DNA from: CAYWMD01 sp964458575
GTDB taxonomy: Bacteria > Verrucomicrobiota > Verrucomicrobiia > Limisphaerales > JADLHS01
Assembly (NCBI GenBank): GCA_964458575.1
Contig: CAYWMD010000006.1
Coordinates: forward strand, 124,001-188,000
DNA length: 64,000 bases
Reading direction: 5' to 3'
Position 1 is the first letter of the stretch. The number at the start of each line of letters is the position of its first letter. Under the pieces are notes generated by a model. The model searched no databases, had not been told where the DNA came from, and saw nothing but the letters and a program-made list of their open reading frames with translations. The position numbers were made by a program, and so were the translations under genes. Below are positions 35,058 to 43,900 of this stretch, in pieces.

Positions 35058-36146
35058 ATGTCCAACAACCCCACATTCAAGACACTGACACTTCTGACCG
35101 CGTTCGTCACCGTCTTGGCCCTTCAACCGGTGCGAGCCGGACTCACCGTTGGTGATGCTGCCCCCAAACTCCAGGTTGGTGAATGGGTGCAAGGCCAGCC
35201 GGTAACGGAATTTGACTCGAATCACGTTTACATCGTCGAGTTTTGGGCCACTTGGTGCGGGCCTTGCCGGACCTCCATTCCCCATCTCAACGAGCTCCAT
35301 GAAAAGTTGCAGAACCGCGGATTGATCGTCATTGGCCAGGACGTTTGGGAAGACAACGAAGATGGCGTTGCGCCCTTCGTGAAGAAGATGGGCAAACAAA
35401 TGACGTATCGGGTCGCGCTGGACGACAAACGGGACGCGAAGAAGGGCGCGATGGCCGAACACTGGATGGCGGCGGCTAATCGCACTGGCATCCCCACCGC
35501 GTTTGTCGTCAACAAGCAGGGTCGCATTGCCTGGATTGGCCACCCGATGGGCCTGAATGAAGGATTGCTGGAAAAAATCATCGAGGACAAATTCGATGTG
35601 GCCGCGTTCGCCAAGGAATACCAACAGGAGCAAAATCTGGAGCAGCAACGCCGCGCCGTTCATGCCAAACTCCGGAAGGCCATGCAGGAAAAAGACTGGG
35701 ACACCGCCGAAGCGGTTGTCTCCGAACTCGAAAAGCAATTGCCCGAGGCAATGCGATACCAACTCGGCATCACCCGGTTGCAGATACTTTTTGCCCGGCA
35801 GGACAACGATGCGGCCGCCAAACTGGCCGATTCACTCAGCAACGCACACCCCAACGACGCCGGCTTCCAAAACGCCCTCGCCTGGACAATGATTACGCAC
35901 AAAGGATTGAACAAGCCCGACCTGCTCGTCGCCGAGGCCATTGCCGAACGTGCGAACCAGTCGGCCAAAGCCCGGAATCCCGCCATCCTCGATACGCTGG
36001 CCCGCGCACAATTCATGCTTGGCAAGAAAGAGGAAGCCATCGCCACACAGCGGAAAGCCATTGACGCTGCTGAACCGGGCAGCAGTGGGCGTTACCAGAA
36101 GACCTTGGATGCCTACCGGAAAGGCGAACTACCGGACGGCAAATGA
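35058..36146 (+). CDS. Exported TlpA-like thioredoxin-fold protein with C-terminal helical repeats
   Basis: 362 residues with a signal peptide (KTLTLLTAFVTVLALQPVRA, cleavage near residue 28). The thioredoxin-like domain has the redox motif in EFWATWCGPCRTSIPHLNEL (Cys67 and Cys70) and the cis-Pro loop in NRTGIPTAFVVNKQGRIAWI. From about residue 195 a helical, TPR-like region follows (EKDWDTAEAVVSELEKQLPE, AILDTLARAQFMLGKKEEAI). Such proteins keep disulfides reduced or act in cytochrome maturation in the periplasm. The next gene, on the opposite strand, is a second TlpA-like protein, with convergent 3' ends 89 bases apart. Confidence 0.87.
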   Translation: MSNNPTFKTLTLLTAFVTVLALQPVRAGLTVGDAAPKLQVGEWVQGQPVTEFDSNHVYIVEFWATWCGPCRTSIPHLNELHEKLQNRGLIVIGQDVWEDNEDGVAPFVKKMGKQMTYRVALDDKRDAKKGAMAEHWMAAANRTGIPTAFVVNKQGRIAWIGHPMGLNEGLLEKIIEDKFDVAAFAKEYQQEQNLEQQRRAVHAKLRKAMQEKDWDTAEAVVSELEKQLPEAMRYQLGITRLQILFARQDNDAAAKLADSLSNAHPNDAGFQNALAWTMITHKGLNKPDLLVAEAIAERANQSAKARNPAILDTLARAQFMLGKKEEAIATQRKAIDAAEPGSSGRYQKTLDAYRKGELPDGK

Positions 36147-36235
36147 TGTTGTCTCCTTGCCGCCATGGAAAGCAAGGCATTGAAGGCTGACGGCTTTGGC
36201 TGACGCTCAGACATCTTGCCACTGCCCGTTACATT

Positions 36236-36790
36236 TCACTTGGCAGGTTCCGCCAGCAGTTTCTCAACGACCGTTTCCACGCGATCCGGTTTCAGGCCAA
36301 CTGCACGGACGATGCCTTTGCGATCAATGACCGCGTAGGTCGGATAATAGTCCACTTCCCAGGCCTTCTCCGCCTTGAGATCCGCATCACGCCCGGCCGG
36401 GTACTCAACTTTGTGTTCCTTGGCGTTGGCCGCGAATTTCTCCTGCCCACGCTTGCTGGTACAAACGCCGATGATCACCAATCCTTTGGACTTGTACTTC
36501 TTGAGCATCTCGTTGTTGTGTGGAATGGCCCTCATGCAGGGGCCACACCAGGTCGCATAGAAATCCACGACGATGACCTTGCCTTTCATGTCGGCGGGTT
36601 TGACTTCGCCGTTGATCCATTCAGTGAGGTTCAGTGGCGGCATGGGCTTTCCCTCCAACGCAGCGTGGTTGGCGCGTTGTTTCGGTTCGTCGTCCCAAGT
36701 CCAGCTGTCGGGAAATTCACCGGCCGACACGCGCAGTACACCCCAGACGAGTGAACCAATCGCAACGAGAAGCAAATTCTTGTTAGTCAT
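36236..36790 (-). CDS. Exported TlpA-like thioredoxin-fold protein
   Basis: 184 residues from ATG 36790; the longer frame to 36943 lacks a signal at its start and is rejected. Signal peptide MTNKNLLLVAIGSLVWGVLR followed by VSAGEF. The thioredoxin motif is VVDFYATWCGPCMRAIPHNN (Cys82, Cys85), and YYPTYAVIDRKGIVRAVGL supplies the cis-Pro region. This is a compact TlpA/ResA-type protein, likely a periplasmic thiol-disulfide oxidoreductase. It is convergent with the larger TlpA-like protein at 35058, so they are not in one operon despite similar function. Confidence 0.87.
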   Translation of the reverse strand: MTNKNLLLVAIGSLVWGVLRVSAGEFPDSWTWDDEPKQRANHAALEGKPMPPLNLTEWINGEVKPADMKGKVIVVDFYATWCGPCMRAIPHNNEMLKKYKSKGLVIIGVCTSKRGQEKFAANAKEHKVEYPAGRDADLKAEKAWEVDYYPTYAVIDRKGIVRAVGLKPDRVETVVEKLLAEPAK

Positions 36791-36967
36791 GTGACACGGC
36801 TTATCACAACCGATCGTGGTGGGCAACTGGGAATATCCGCGAATTCGGGTGACTCGACACCTTCGGCGTCTATGGCACGGGGTCAGCCACCTCCTGCAAC
36901 CCTGCCAACATTTTGCTGGCCGGCGCCAAGGAAACGCGCCCACAATCCGACGTCGCCATGAAATTCC

Positions 36968-37546
36968 TCATCCGGCTGAAGCCTGTTCGCCAGCGGAAGT
37001 TGGCCGGTTGCTCTTCGCGTAGAAGTCCGCAACCCGCCGGGTCGCTTCCACAACTTCCTCGCGCGTCATGTTGAGATTGACGGCCTCGCAGGCCATCTCC
37101 GCTCCTCGATACCCTTGGTTCGCCGCCAGCCGATACCACTTGTAGGAATCTACCCGCGACGGTCCGCCAATGGACAAAACCGCCGCGCGAACCGCGCGAG
37201 AATTCATCTCACCCAACCGGAACTGTGCGCTGGCATCGCCCAGTTCGGCCGCTTTCCGGATCCAGACCAAGGACTTCGCCGCATTCGCCGGCTGGCCGTG
37301 ACCGTTGGCATACATCACCCCGAGATTTAAATGCGCCAACACATGATTCTGCCCGGCCGCCTTGAGATACCAGGCTTCGGCCAGCGCGTAATCCTGCACC
37401 GCGCCGACTCCGTTCGCAAACTTCACCCCAAGACTGAACTGCGCCTCGGCTGAACCGCGCTGTGCCAGGGTTTCGGTGGTTTCCTGATCCGGCGTCGGTA
37501 CTGATGCCGCCAGACCTAACCAGCGTTGAATGAGAGATTTTTTCAC
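36968..37546 (-). CDS. Sel1-repeat protein
   Basis: 192 residues if started at the GTG at 37546 (VKKSLIQRWLGLAASV), which has AAGG a few bases upstream. Three or four SEL1-like repeats are visible: AEAQFSLGVKFANGVGAVQD, YALAEAWYLKAAGQNHVLAH, LNLGVMYANGHGQPANAAKS, LVWIRKAAELGDASAQFRLG and SYKWYRLAANQGYRGAE. Sel1 repeats form helical solenoids that mediate protein contacts. The C-terminus (MTREEVVEATRRVADFYAKS) looks like a coiled helix. No enzyme domain is attached, and the partner is unknown. No clear signal peptide. Confidence 0.75.
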   Translation of the reverse strand: MKKSLIQRWLGLAASVPTPDQETTETLAQRGSAEAQFSLGVKFANGVGAVQDYALAEAWYLKAAGQNHVLAHLNLGVMYANGHGQPANAAKSLVWIRKAAELGDASAQFRLGEMNSRAVRAAVLSIGGPSRVDSYKWYRLAANQGYRGAEMACEAVNLNMTREEVVEATRRVADFYAKSNRPTSAGEQASAG

Positions 37547-37731
37547 AGTCTCAACCTTAGCGTTACGCGGGCTGATTACAAGAAATGCTTTTGGCCCGCG
37601 AGGGGCGAGCGAACCGGCGTGAAGAAGTCCTCGCCAGCCCCAACGATCGGCCAAGGGATTGCGCGGCGGGCAGGGAAGCACGTCCTGCTGGCGGATCAGC
37701 CCGATCAGGTGAAGGACTCGCTGCACACCTA

Positions 37732-38022
37732 TCAGATTTCATAGCGTGGAAACTCGTTGCGGGTGATGGCCGAGGCCGTTCGTTGGGGGAAGCGCAGCGC
37801 GCGGATCAGTACCATCAGCCCCGGAATCATCATCACCCCGCTCACGCTTGCATCGGTCACCATCTTTTCCATGAAGGCATATTTGTCGTCTCCTTCTTTC
37901 AAATCATATTGATCTAACACGACATTCACGCCGTCGGCCAACAATCGGTCTGCCCAACTGCGCACCGCTTCTTGGTGGCGTTCAGAGGTCCAACTGTAAG
38001 AAATGAAAGCTTTGGGCGTCAT
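37732..38022 (-). pseudogene. Truncated TIR/SEFIR-domain gene
   Basis: 96 residues. The first 65 (PKAFISYSWTSERHQEAVRS, WADRLLADGVNVVLDQYDLK, EGDDKYAFMEKMVTDASVSG) are the N-terminal half of a TIR- or SEFIR-like domain, with the FISYS strand, the helix and the DQYDLKEG loop. The remaining residues (VMMIPGLMVLIRALRFPQRT onward) do not continue the fold, and the second half of the domain, including the usual region after VTDxSV, is missing. Such domains occur in NAD-consuming anti-phage defence proteins and signalling proteins of 200-400 residues. This copy is most likely a deletion remnant. No intact defence partner is adjacent. Confidence 0.6.
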
Positions 38023-38071
38023 GGAATGACGTGCGCAGGTTTAACAGACGATCTTTTTGACGGCGAGCCCG

Positions 38072-38126
38072 AATTCTGTTCATTCGGTTAATTCTGTCTG
38101 AACTCTGCGTCCCCGCGTCTTTGCGG
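38072..38126. repeat. Short-unit repeat array downstream of clpB
   Basis: Read on the - strand, ACAGAATTC, ACCGAATGA and ACAGAATTA units (9 bases) occupy 38072-38098, and CGCAAAGA, CGCGGGGA, CGCAGAGT units (8 bases) occupy 38103-38126. The array begins 6 bases beyond the clpB stop codon. It belongs with the other 7-9 nt arrays in this window in style, though not in sequence. Confidence 0.5.
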
Positions 38127-38132
38127 TTTAAT

Positions 38133-40793
38133 TCACTTCCGCTGAAAAACCAGTTCCCCATCCTTCGCGCTGACTTTGATTCTATCGTTTGGCTTAAAGT
38201 CGCCCGCCAGCAGCTTCGTCGCGAGCGGGTCGAGCAGGTGTTCCTGAATCGCGCGTTTGAGCGGGCGCGCGCCGAATTGCGGATCATAGCCTTCGCTCGC
38301 CAGCAGCTTCTTCGCAGCGGCATCCACGTCGAGCGTGAGATTCTGTTGCGCGAGGCGTTGCTCCAATCGCCCGAGCTGGATATCCACGATGCGTGCCAGT
38401 TCGCTTTCGTCGAGGCTTTGGAAAATGATCACTTCGTCCACGCGGTTCAGGAATTCCGGGCGGAAATGTTTTTTTAATTCGGCCATGACCCGGGCTTCCA
38501 TTTCCTCGTGGCTGCGACTCGTAAGAGCGCGGCTAACTCCCTTTCCATCTTTAGGGCTTGAATCAGCCACGCTCTCACGAGCGTAGCTACGTTCAAAATA
38601 TTCCTGGATGATGGGCGAGCCGAGGTTGCTGGTCATGATGACGATGGTGTTTTTGAAATCCACGGTGCGGCCCTGACCGTCGGTGAGCCGGCCATCGTCG
38701 AGCACTTGCAACAGCACGTTGAACACGTCGTGATGCGCCTTCTCGATCTCGTCGAACAGAATCACGGAGTAAGGTTTGCGGCGTACGGCTTCGCTAAGTT
38801 GCCCTCCTTCCTCGTAACCCACGTAGCCGGGCGGCGCGCCGATGAGCCGCGCGACGGTGTGCTTCTCCATGTATTCGCTCATGTCAATGCGGATCATCGC
38901 CTGTTCGTCGTCGAAGAGAAATTCCGCGAGCGCGCGGGCGGTCTCGGTCTTGCCCACGCCGGTCGGTCCGAGAAAAATGAACGAGCCGATGGGACGATTT
39001 GGATCTTGGAGCCCACTGCGCGAACGGCGCACGGCATTGGATACGGCGACAACGGCCTGTTTCTGCCCGATGACGCGTTGCTGTAAACGCTCCTCCATCT
39101 TGAGCAACTTCTCGCGTTCGCCTTCGAGCATGCGCGACACGGGAATGTGTGTCCACGACGCGACTACGCGCGCGATGTCTTCATCGGTGACTTCCTGGCG
39201 GAGCAATGACGTGCGCGCGGCTTCAGCGGATTGCTTTTCGATGGCTGCCAGCTTCTTTTCCAACTCGGGAATCTTGCCGTATTGAAGCTCGGAAGCCTTG
39301 TTCAAGTCGCCGGCGCGTTGGGCCTTCTCCAAATCAATCTTTGCTTGCTCCAACTGCTGCTGAGCGATGCTGACGGCGTTGACGGCGGTTTTTTCGTTCT
39401 GCCACTGGGCCGTGAGCGCCCTGGATTTTTCCTTCAAGTTGGCGAGTTCCTTATCGAGCAACTTGAGCCGCTCCTTACTGGCAGCGTCTTTTTCCTTCGA
39501 GAGCGACGTGCGTTCGATTTCGAGTTGGAGAATCTGGCGATCAAGCTGGTCCAATTCAGTGGGCTTGGAATCCAGCTCCATCTTGATGCGCGACGCCGCT
39601 TCGTCCACGAGATCAATCGCCTTGTCCGGCAGAAAACGGTCGGTGATGTAACGATGCGACAACGTCGCCGCCGCCACGAGCGCGGCATCTTGGATGCGCA
39701 CGCCGTGGTGAACTTCGTAACGTTCTTTCAGCCCGCGCAGAATGGCGATGGTCGCCTCCACCGTCGGCTCGGCCACCTGCACCGGCTGGAAGCGACGTTC
39801 GAGCGCGGGATCTTTCTCGATGTGCTTGCGGTATTCGTCCAGCGTCGTCGCGCCCACACAGCGGAGTTCACCGCGCGCGAGCTGCGGTTTCATGATGTTG
39901 GCGGCATCCGTCGCTCCTTCTGCTGCGCCTGCGCCGACGAGCGTGTGGAGTTCGTCAATGAACAGAATGGTCTGTCCCTCGCTGGCGACAATCTCCTTGA
40001 GGAATGCTTTGAGCCGATCCTCGAATTCACCGCGATACTTCGCGCCGGCGATCATCGCGCCAAGATCCATCGCGACGAGCTTCTTGTTCCTGAGCGATTC
40101 GGGAATGTCGCCGCTCACGATGCGTCGCGCCAGGCCTTCCGCAATGGCGGTCTTGCCCACGCCCGGTTCGCCGATGAGCACGGGGTTGTTCTTCGTGCGG
40201 CGCGTCAGCACCTGCATTACACGACGGATTTCCTCGTCGCGTCCGATAACGGGATCAATCTTCCCTTGCTTTGCCAGCGCAGTGAGGTCGCGGCCGTATT
40301 TCTCCAGCGCTTGAAACTTTCCTTCCGGCTGCTGGTCCGTAACGCGTTGGTTGCCGCGCAGGTCAGCGAGCGCCTTCAGCACAACATCACGTTTGAGACC
40401 GTGCGACTTGAAAATCTGTTTCAGCGCCGAACCGCCGGCGTCGAGGATGCCGAGCAGCAAGTGTTCGGTGCTGATGTAATCGTCCTTGAGTTTGCCCGCC
40501 TCGGACTGTGCGGCATCCAGCGCGTGCTTGAGTTCCTGACTGGAGAACAGGTCGCTGCTGCTCGTGCCTTGAACCTTGTGGCGGCGGGCGAGTTCTTGTT
40601 CAACCGCCGGCTGGAGCTTCGCCACCGGCACGCCGATCTTCTCCAGCAATTCGGGCACGAGGCTCTCACCCTGCCCCATCAGCGCCAGCAGCAAATGCTC
40701 GCAATCCACCGCCTGATGCGAGTGCTCGTGCGCGATGCGCTGCGATTCCGCCAGTGCTTCCTGCGATTTAATGGTCAGCTTGTCGAGTTGCAT
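38133..40793 (-). CDS. clpB: ATP-dependent disaggregase ClpB
   Basis: 886 residues from ATG 40793 (MQLDKLTIKSQEALAESQRI). Order: Clp N-domain (1-150); first AAA domain with Walker A GEPGVGKTAIAEGLARR and Walker B ILFIDELHTLVGAGAAEG; the long middle coiled-coil domain (about 405-530, KKLAAIEKQSAEA and similar) that separates ClpB from ClpA/C; second AAA domain with GPTGVGKTETARALAEFLF, DMSEYMEKHTVARLIGAPPG and VILFDEIEKAHHDVFN; and the end RPLKRAIQEHLLDPLA. It resolves protein aggregates with DnaK. Between NLGSPIIQEYF and the RPEFLNRVDE block there are about 24 residues more than in E. coli ClpB (from memory), encoded by a palindromic insertion described separately. The reading frame is intact. 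Confidence 0.96.
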   Translation of the reverse strand: MQLDKLTIKSQEALAESQRIAHEHSHQAVDCEHLLLALMGQGESLVPELLEKIGVPVAKLQPAVEQELARRHKVQGTSSSDLFSSQELKHALDAAQSEAGKLKDDYISTEHLLLGILDAGGSALKQIFKSHGLKRDVVLKALADLRGNQRVTDQQPEGKFQALEKYGRDLTALAKQGKIDPVIGRDEEIRRVMQVLTRRTKNNPVLIGEPGVGKTAIAEGLARRIVSGDIPESLRNKKLVAMDLGAMIAGAKYRGEFEDRLKAFLKEIVASEGQTILFIDELHTLVGAGAAEGATDAANIMKPQLARGELRCVGATTLDEYRKHIEKDPALERRFQPVQVAEPTVEATIAILRGLKERYEVHHGVRIQDAALVAAATLSHRYITDRFLPDKAIDLVDEAASRIKMELDSKPTELDQLDRQILQLEIERTSLSKEKDAASKERLKLLDKELANLKEKSRALTAQWQNEKTAVNAVSIAQQQLEQAKIDLEKAQRAGDLNKASELQYGKIPELEKKLAAIEKQSAEAARTSLLRQEVTDEDIARVVASWTHIPVSRMLEGEREKLLKMEERLQQRVIGQKQAVVAVSNAVRRSRSGLQDPNRPIGSFIFLGPTGVGKTETARALAEFLFDDEQAMIRIDMSEYMEKHTVARLIGAPPGYVGYEEGGQLSEAVRRKPYSVILFDEIEKAHHDVFNVLLQVLDDGRLTDGQGRTVDFKNTIVIMTSNLGSPIIQEYFERSYARESVADSSPKDGKGVSRALTSRSHEEMEARVMAELKKHFRPEFLNRVDEVIIFQSLDESELARIVDIQLGRLEQRLAQQNLTLDVDAAAKKLLASEGYDPQFGARPLKRAIQEHLLDPLATKLLAGDFKPNDRIKVSAKDGELVFQRK
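38518..38581. repeat. Palindromic element inserted in frame in clpB
   Basis: Left arm 38518-38539 (CTCGTAAGAGCGCGGCTAAC, then TC) and right arm 38560-38581 (whose reverse complement starts CTCGTGAGAGCGTGGCTGAT) match at 18 of 22 positions around a 20-base loop. In the clpB messenger all four mismatches become G-U pairs, so the 22-base stem is continuous. It codes for the segment running from ARESVADSSP to RALTSR in the second AAA domain, which other ClpB proteins lack. Confidence 0.75.
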
Positions 40794-40886
40794 ATCCAAT
40801 CAATGAGATGGACAGCGCTGCTCGTCAAGCGTTCACAGGACACTGACCACGCCGTCGAAACTGCGCCGCGGCCTGCTGGTATCGCT

Positions 40887-40915
40887 CACGCTGCGGAATT
40901 GCGCTCCGCAGCGTG
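40887..40915 (-). terminator. Perfect hairpin downstream of the LamG-phosphoesterase gene
   Basis: CACGCTGCGGA (40887-40897) and TCCGCAGCGTG (40905-40915) form a perfect 11-base stem with a 7-base loop, beginning 11 bases beyond the stop codon at 40927. It is a likely 3'-end structure of the leftward giant gene. It has no T-tract on its 3' side, so termination may need Rho, or it may be an intergenic palindrome. Confidence 0.45.
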
Positions 40916-40926
40916 GCGACCGGTTG

Positions 40927-43900
40927 TTACGGATAAACTGCGCGGTAGTACCGTTTGGTGGGTATGGGGTCGGTGAAGTCTTCCACCCCGATGTAGCCAT
41001 TCGGCTCAGCGATGAGGTTGGTGAGCGGTTGCCACGGGCCGATGATTTCAGGCGCGGCCAGAATGGTGTAAGGGACACCGGGCGTGCCCTGGAATCCAAC
41101 CGAGAAATGGCCGTTTGGCAAGATGCTCGGCCCCGCACTCAAAGCGGGCGCGCTGGGTAACAGCACTGTCAACACAGCCACGGTGCTCGTGGAGTAGCCG
41201 ACCGCGTTGCCAAGAATAGCCTTATAGTCGCCCGCATGGCCGGGTTCGACGTTCGTGATCGTCAAGGTCGGACTGATCTTACCCACCAGGATGTTCGTGC
41301 CAAACAACCACTGGTAGCTAATGGCGCTACAGGAAGTGGCGCTGACGGTGAACGTCGCGGTTGTGCCCACAACGTTGGTCCGACTTTGTGGGTGAGGTGC
41401 GATCACCGGTACAGCCGCTTCAACGACGGTGACGGTGGCGTTGCGGGTGACTTGATTATTGGTCGCATCGCTGATGGTGAGGATGACAGGATAAGCACCA
41501 ATGCCGACAATGGAGCCGGCCAGGGGCAACTGCGTAACGGTCACTCCGCCGCAGGAATCGCTGGCGACGACTGACGCCGCCAGATTGGGAATCATGGCCT
41601 GGCAACTGGCGTTGGCGTTGATCGTCGTGTTGGTTGTGTAACTGGTAACAATTGGGGGATTGGTGTCAATGATCGTGAGCACGGCGGGCGCGCTGGTCAC
41701 GGATCCGGCATTGTTCTGGACGATGACGGTGTAAGAGCCTTCATCGGATTCGCCCACTGAAGTCAATGAGAGTGTGGCATTGGTCCGATCCGTGAGGAGC
41801 GTGGTGCCAAAATACCATTGATACGATGGCGTGGTCGCGCTGTTGACGCCGACCAACAGTTCGGCGTTGTCGCCGCACTGGACGGTTTGGGAGTCCGGTT
41901 CATCGGTGATGACCGGCGGCTGCGGGGCGCCCGAACCCGTGGTAAAGGACGACGTTGGCCCGGTCGTCGTTGTGCTGCCGTCAGTGACGGTGGCATACCA
42001 TTCGTATTGCACGCCTGGCGCGAGGTTGCTCCAGATGATCGAAGCGTTGTCGCCGGACGCAACGTTCGCGCTCCCGATGACCGTGAACGGATTTCCAGTC
42101 GTCATGACATAGGGAATCGTGAACTGGCTGTCCGCATCCGTTTCGGTTTGGTTCAACCACGGTGAATAGGTCGTCGCGCGGATGACGTTATNNNNNNNNN
42201 NNNNNNNNNNNNNNNNNNNNNNNNNNNNNNNNNNNNNNNNNNNNNNNNNNNNNNNNNNNNNNNNNNNNNNNNNNNNNNNNNNNNNNNNNNNTCCGTTTCG
42301 GTTTGGTTCAACCACGGTGAATAGGTCGTCGCGCGGATGACGTTATTCGAAGGCGAAAACTCATACAGACGCAACCAACCATTGCCACCGCCGGAACGGC
42401 CCTGATAATCCGTCATCACCGACCAGACGGTGCGGCCCTGGAAGACGTTCGTGCGCTGGCCTTCCTCCGGGCTGACGTGGCCGGAGAGCATCAGAAACAG
42501 GTTCGGGTTGGCTTTGAGGCCGTCGTACATCGCCTGACCCTGGCTGCTGAACGTGGCATTGAAGCCGGAGTTGATGATGTGATGGCTGACCACAATGGCC
42601 CGGCGGTGTTGATTCGTAGCCAGGACGCTGTTCGCCCAAGCGATGACCGGCGAGTTGGTCGTCAAGCTCGCGTCGTACTCGAAATAGAGGACAATGAAAT
42701 CGAGGCCGCTCGCGCTGAACAAATCAAAGTGGTTGTCATTGTTCGCGCCGTATTGATCGCCGTAGTAGTTGTAGCCCTGGAAATGGGATTCACCGAAATA
42801 CTGGTTGTAGAAGGTGGTTGTGCCGTTGGGATCGCCGTTGCCGGTCGGCCCCTGATCGTGATTGCCAACGGCGATGCCGTAAGGCAGACCCTCGGGTAGC
42901 TGCGTCGTCACGGGATTCTCCAACCGATAAAGCGAGTTTGTCGCGACACGCCATTGGGAGTCGTTACCGCTGTTGTCACCGTTCTGCACGCAGTCACCGA
43001 GTTGCGCGAGGTATTGAATGTTGCGCGCGCCACGGTTGTTGATAATCCATTGCGTTTGATTGGTGAACATGTCCGGAATGCCGCCGTTGATGCCCGCCGA
43101 ATAGTGTTGCGTATCCGGCAACGCCACCAACGTGAAATCCGGCCCGGGCGCCGGCGCGCCGTTGACCGCGCGACCATAGAAGGTCACCGTCAGGTTGCTG
43201 GCCTCGGGATCCGAAACCGTCACGGTGAGCGTGGCGTTCGTGTCCACGTTGGACGCGGTGTTGGTTGGCCCCACGACGGCAGGCAGCGCGGGAGGCGTGT
43301 TTGGCGTCACAGGGAAGGGATAACCCGCGGCCCACACGGGCCCGTTTGCCAGCGTGCCGTTGACGCCGCCGTTGATGCTGTTGGTCGCTGCGGTTCCGGT
43401 GGCATCATCCAACGACCAGCGGGCGATCAATCCGGGTGCGTTGGTGGTGATCTGCGAATTGTAAGTGCCGGCAATCTGCTGCGCGGTGCGGGCGTAATTC
43501 CAGATGCGCACTTCATCCATCGTTCCCGCAAAGAAGCCGGAACTGGCGTTGGTCGTCCCTCCTGTACGGAGCGAGGAACCAAGCGCCGCGTGCTGGATGC
43601 TGCCGAACTCTGGCACCAAGACATCACCGGTGCCAGTAACGTTGGCTGTGGCGTAAATGCCGCCGTTAAGATAGAGATTCCAGACCCCGGCGGTTGAGTC
43701 ATACGTTACCGCCCCATGCTGCCAGACGTTGCTCTCGATGGCCGTTTGACCGCGAATGGGATGGTTTAATCCATTGTTATGGTCCTCGAAGTCGGCCGCC
43801 AGCACGGCTTCGCCGCTGTTATTGGTGCCAATCCCGAAGAAGTAATTCATGTTCGTGGCGCCGGCCTCAATTTCTGCCATGCCTTTGGTTACGAGCGGCA

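Noticed and set aside
39231..40976. A 581-codon + strand open frame
   Set aside because: It is antisense to clpB, which is certain from both Walker motif sets.
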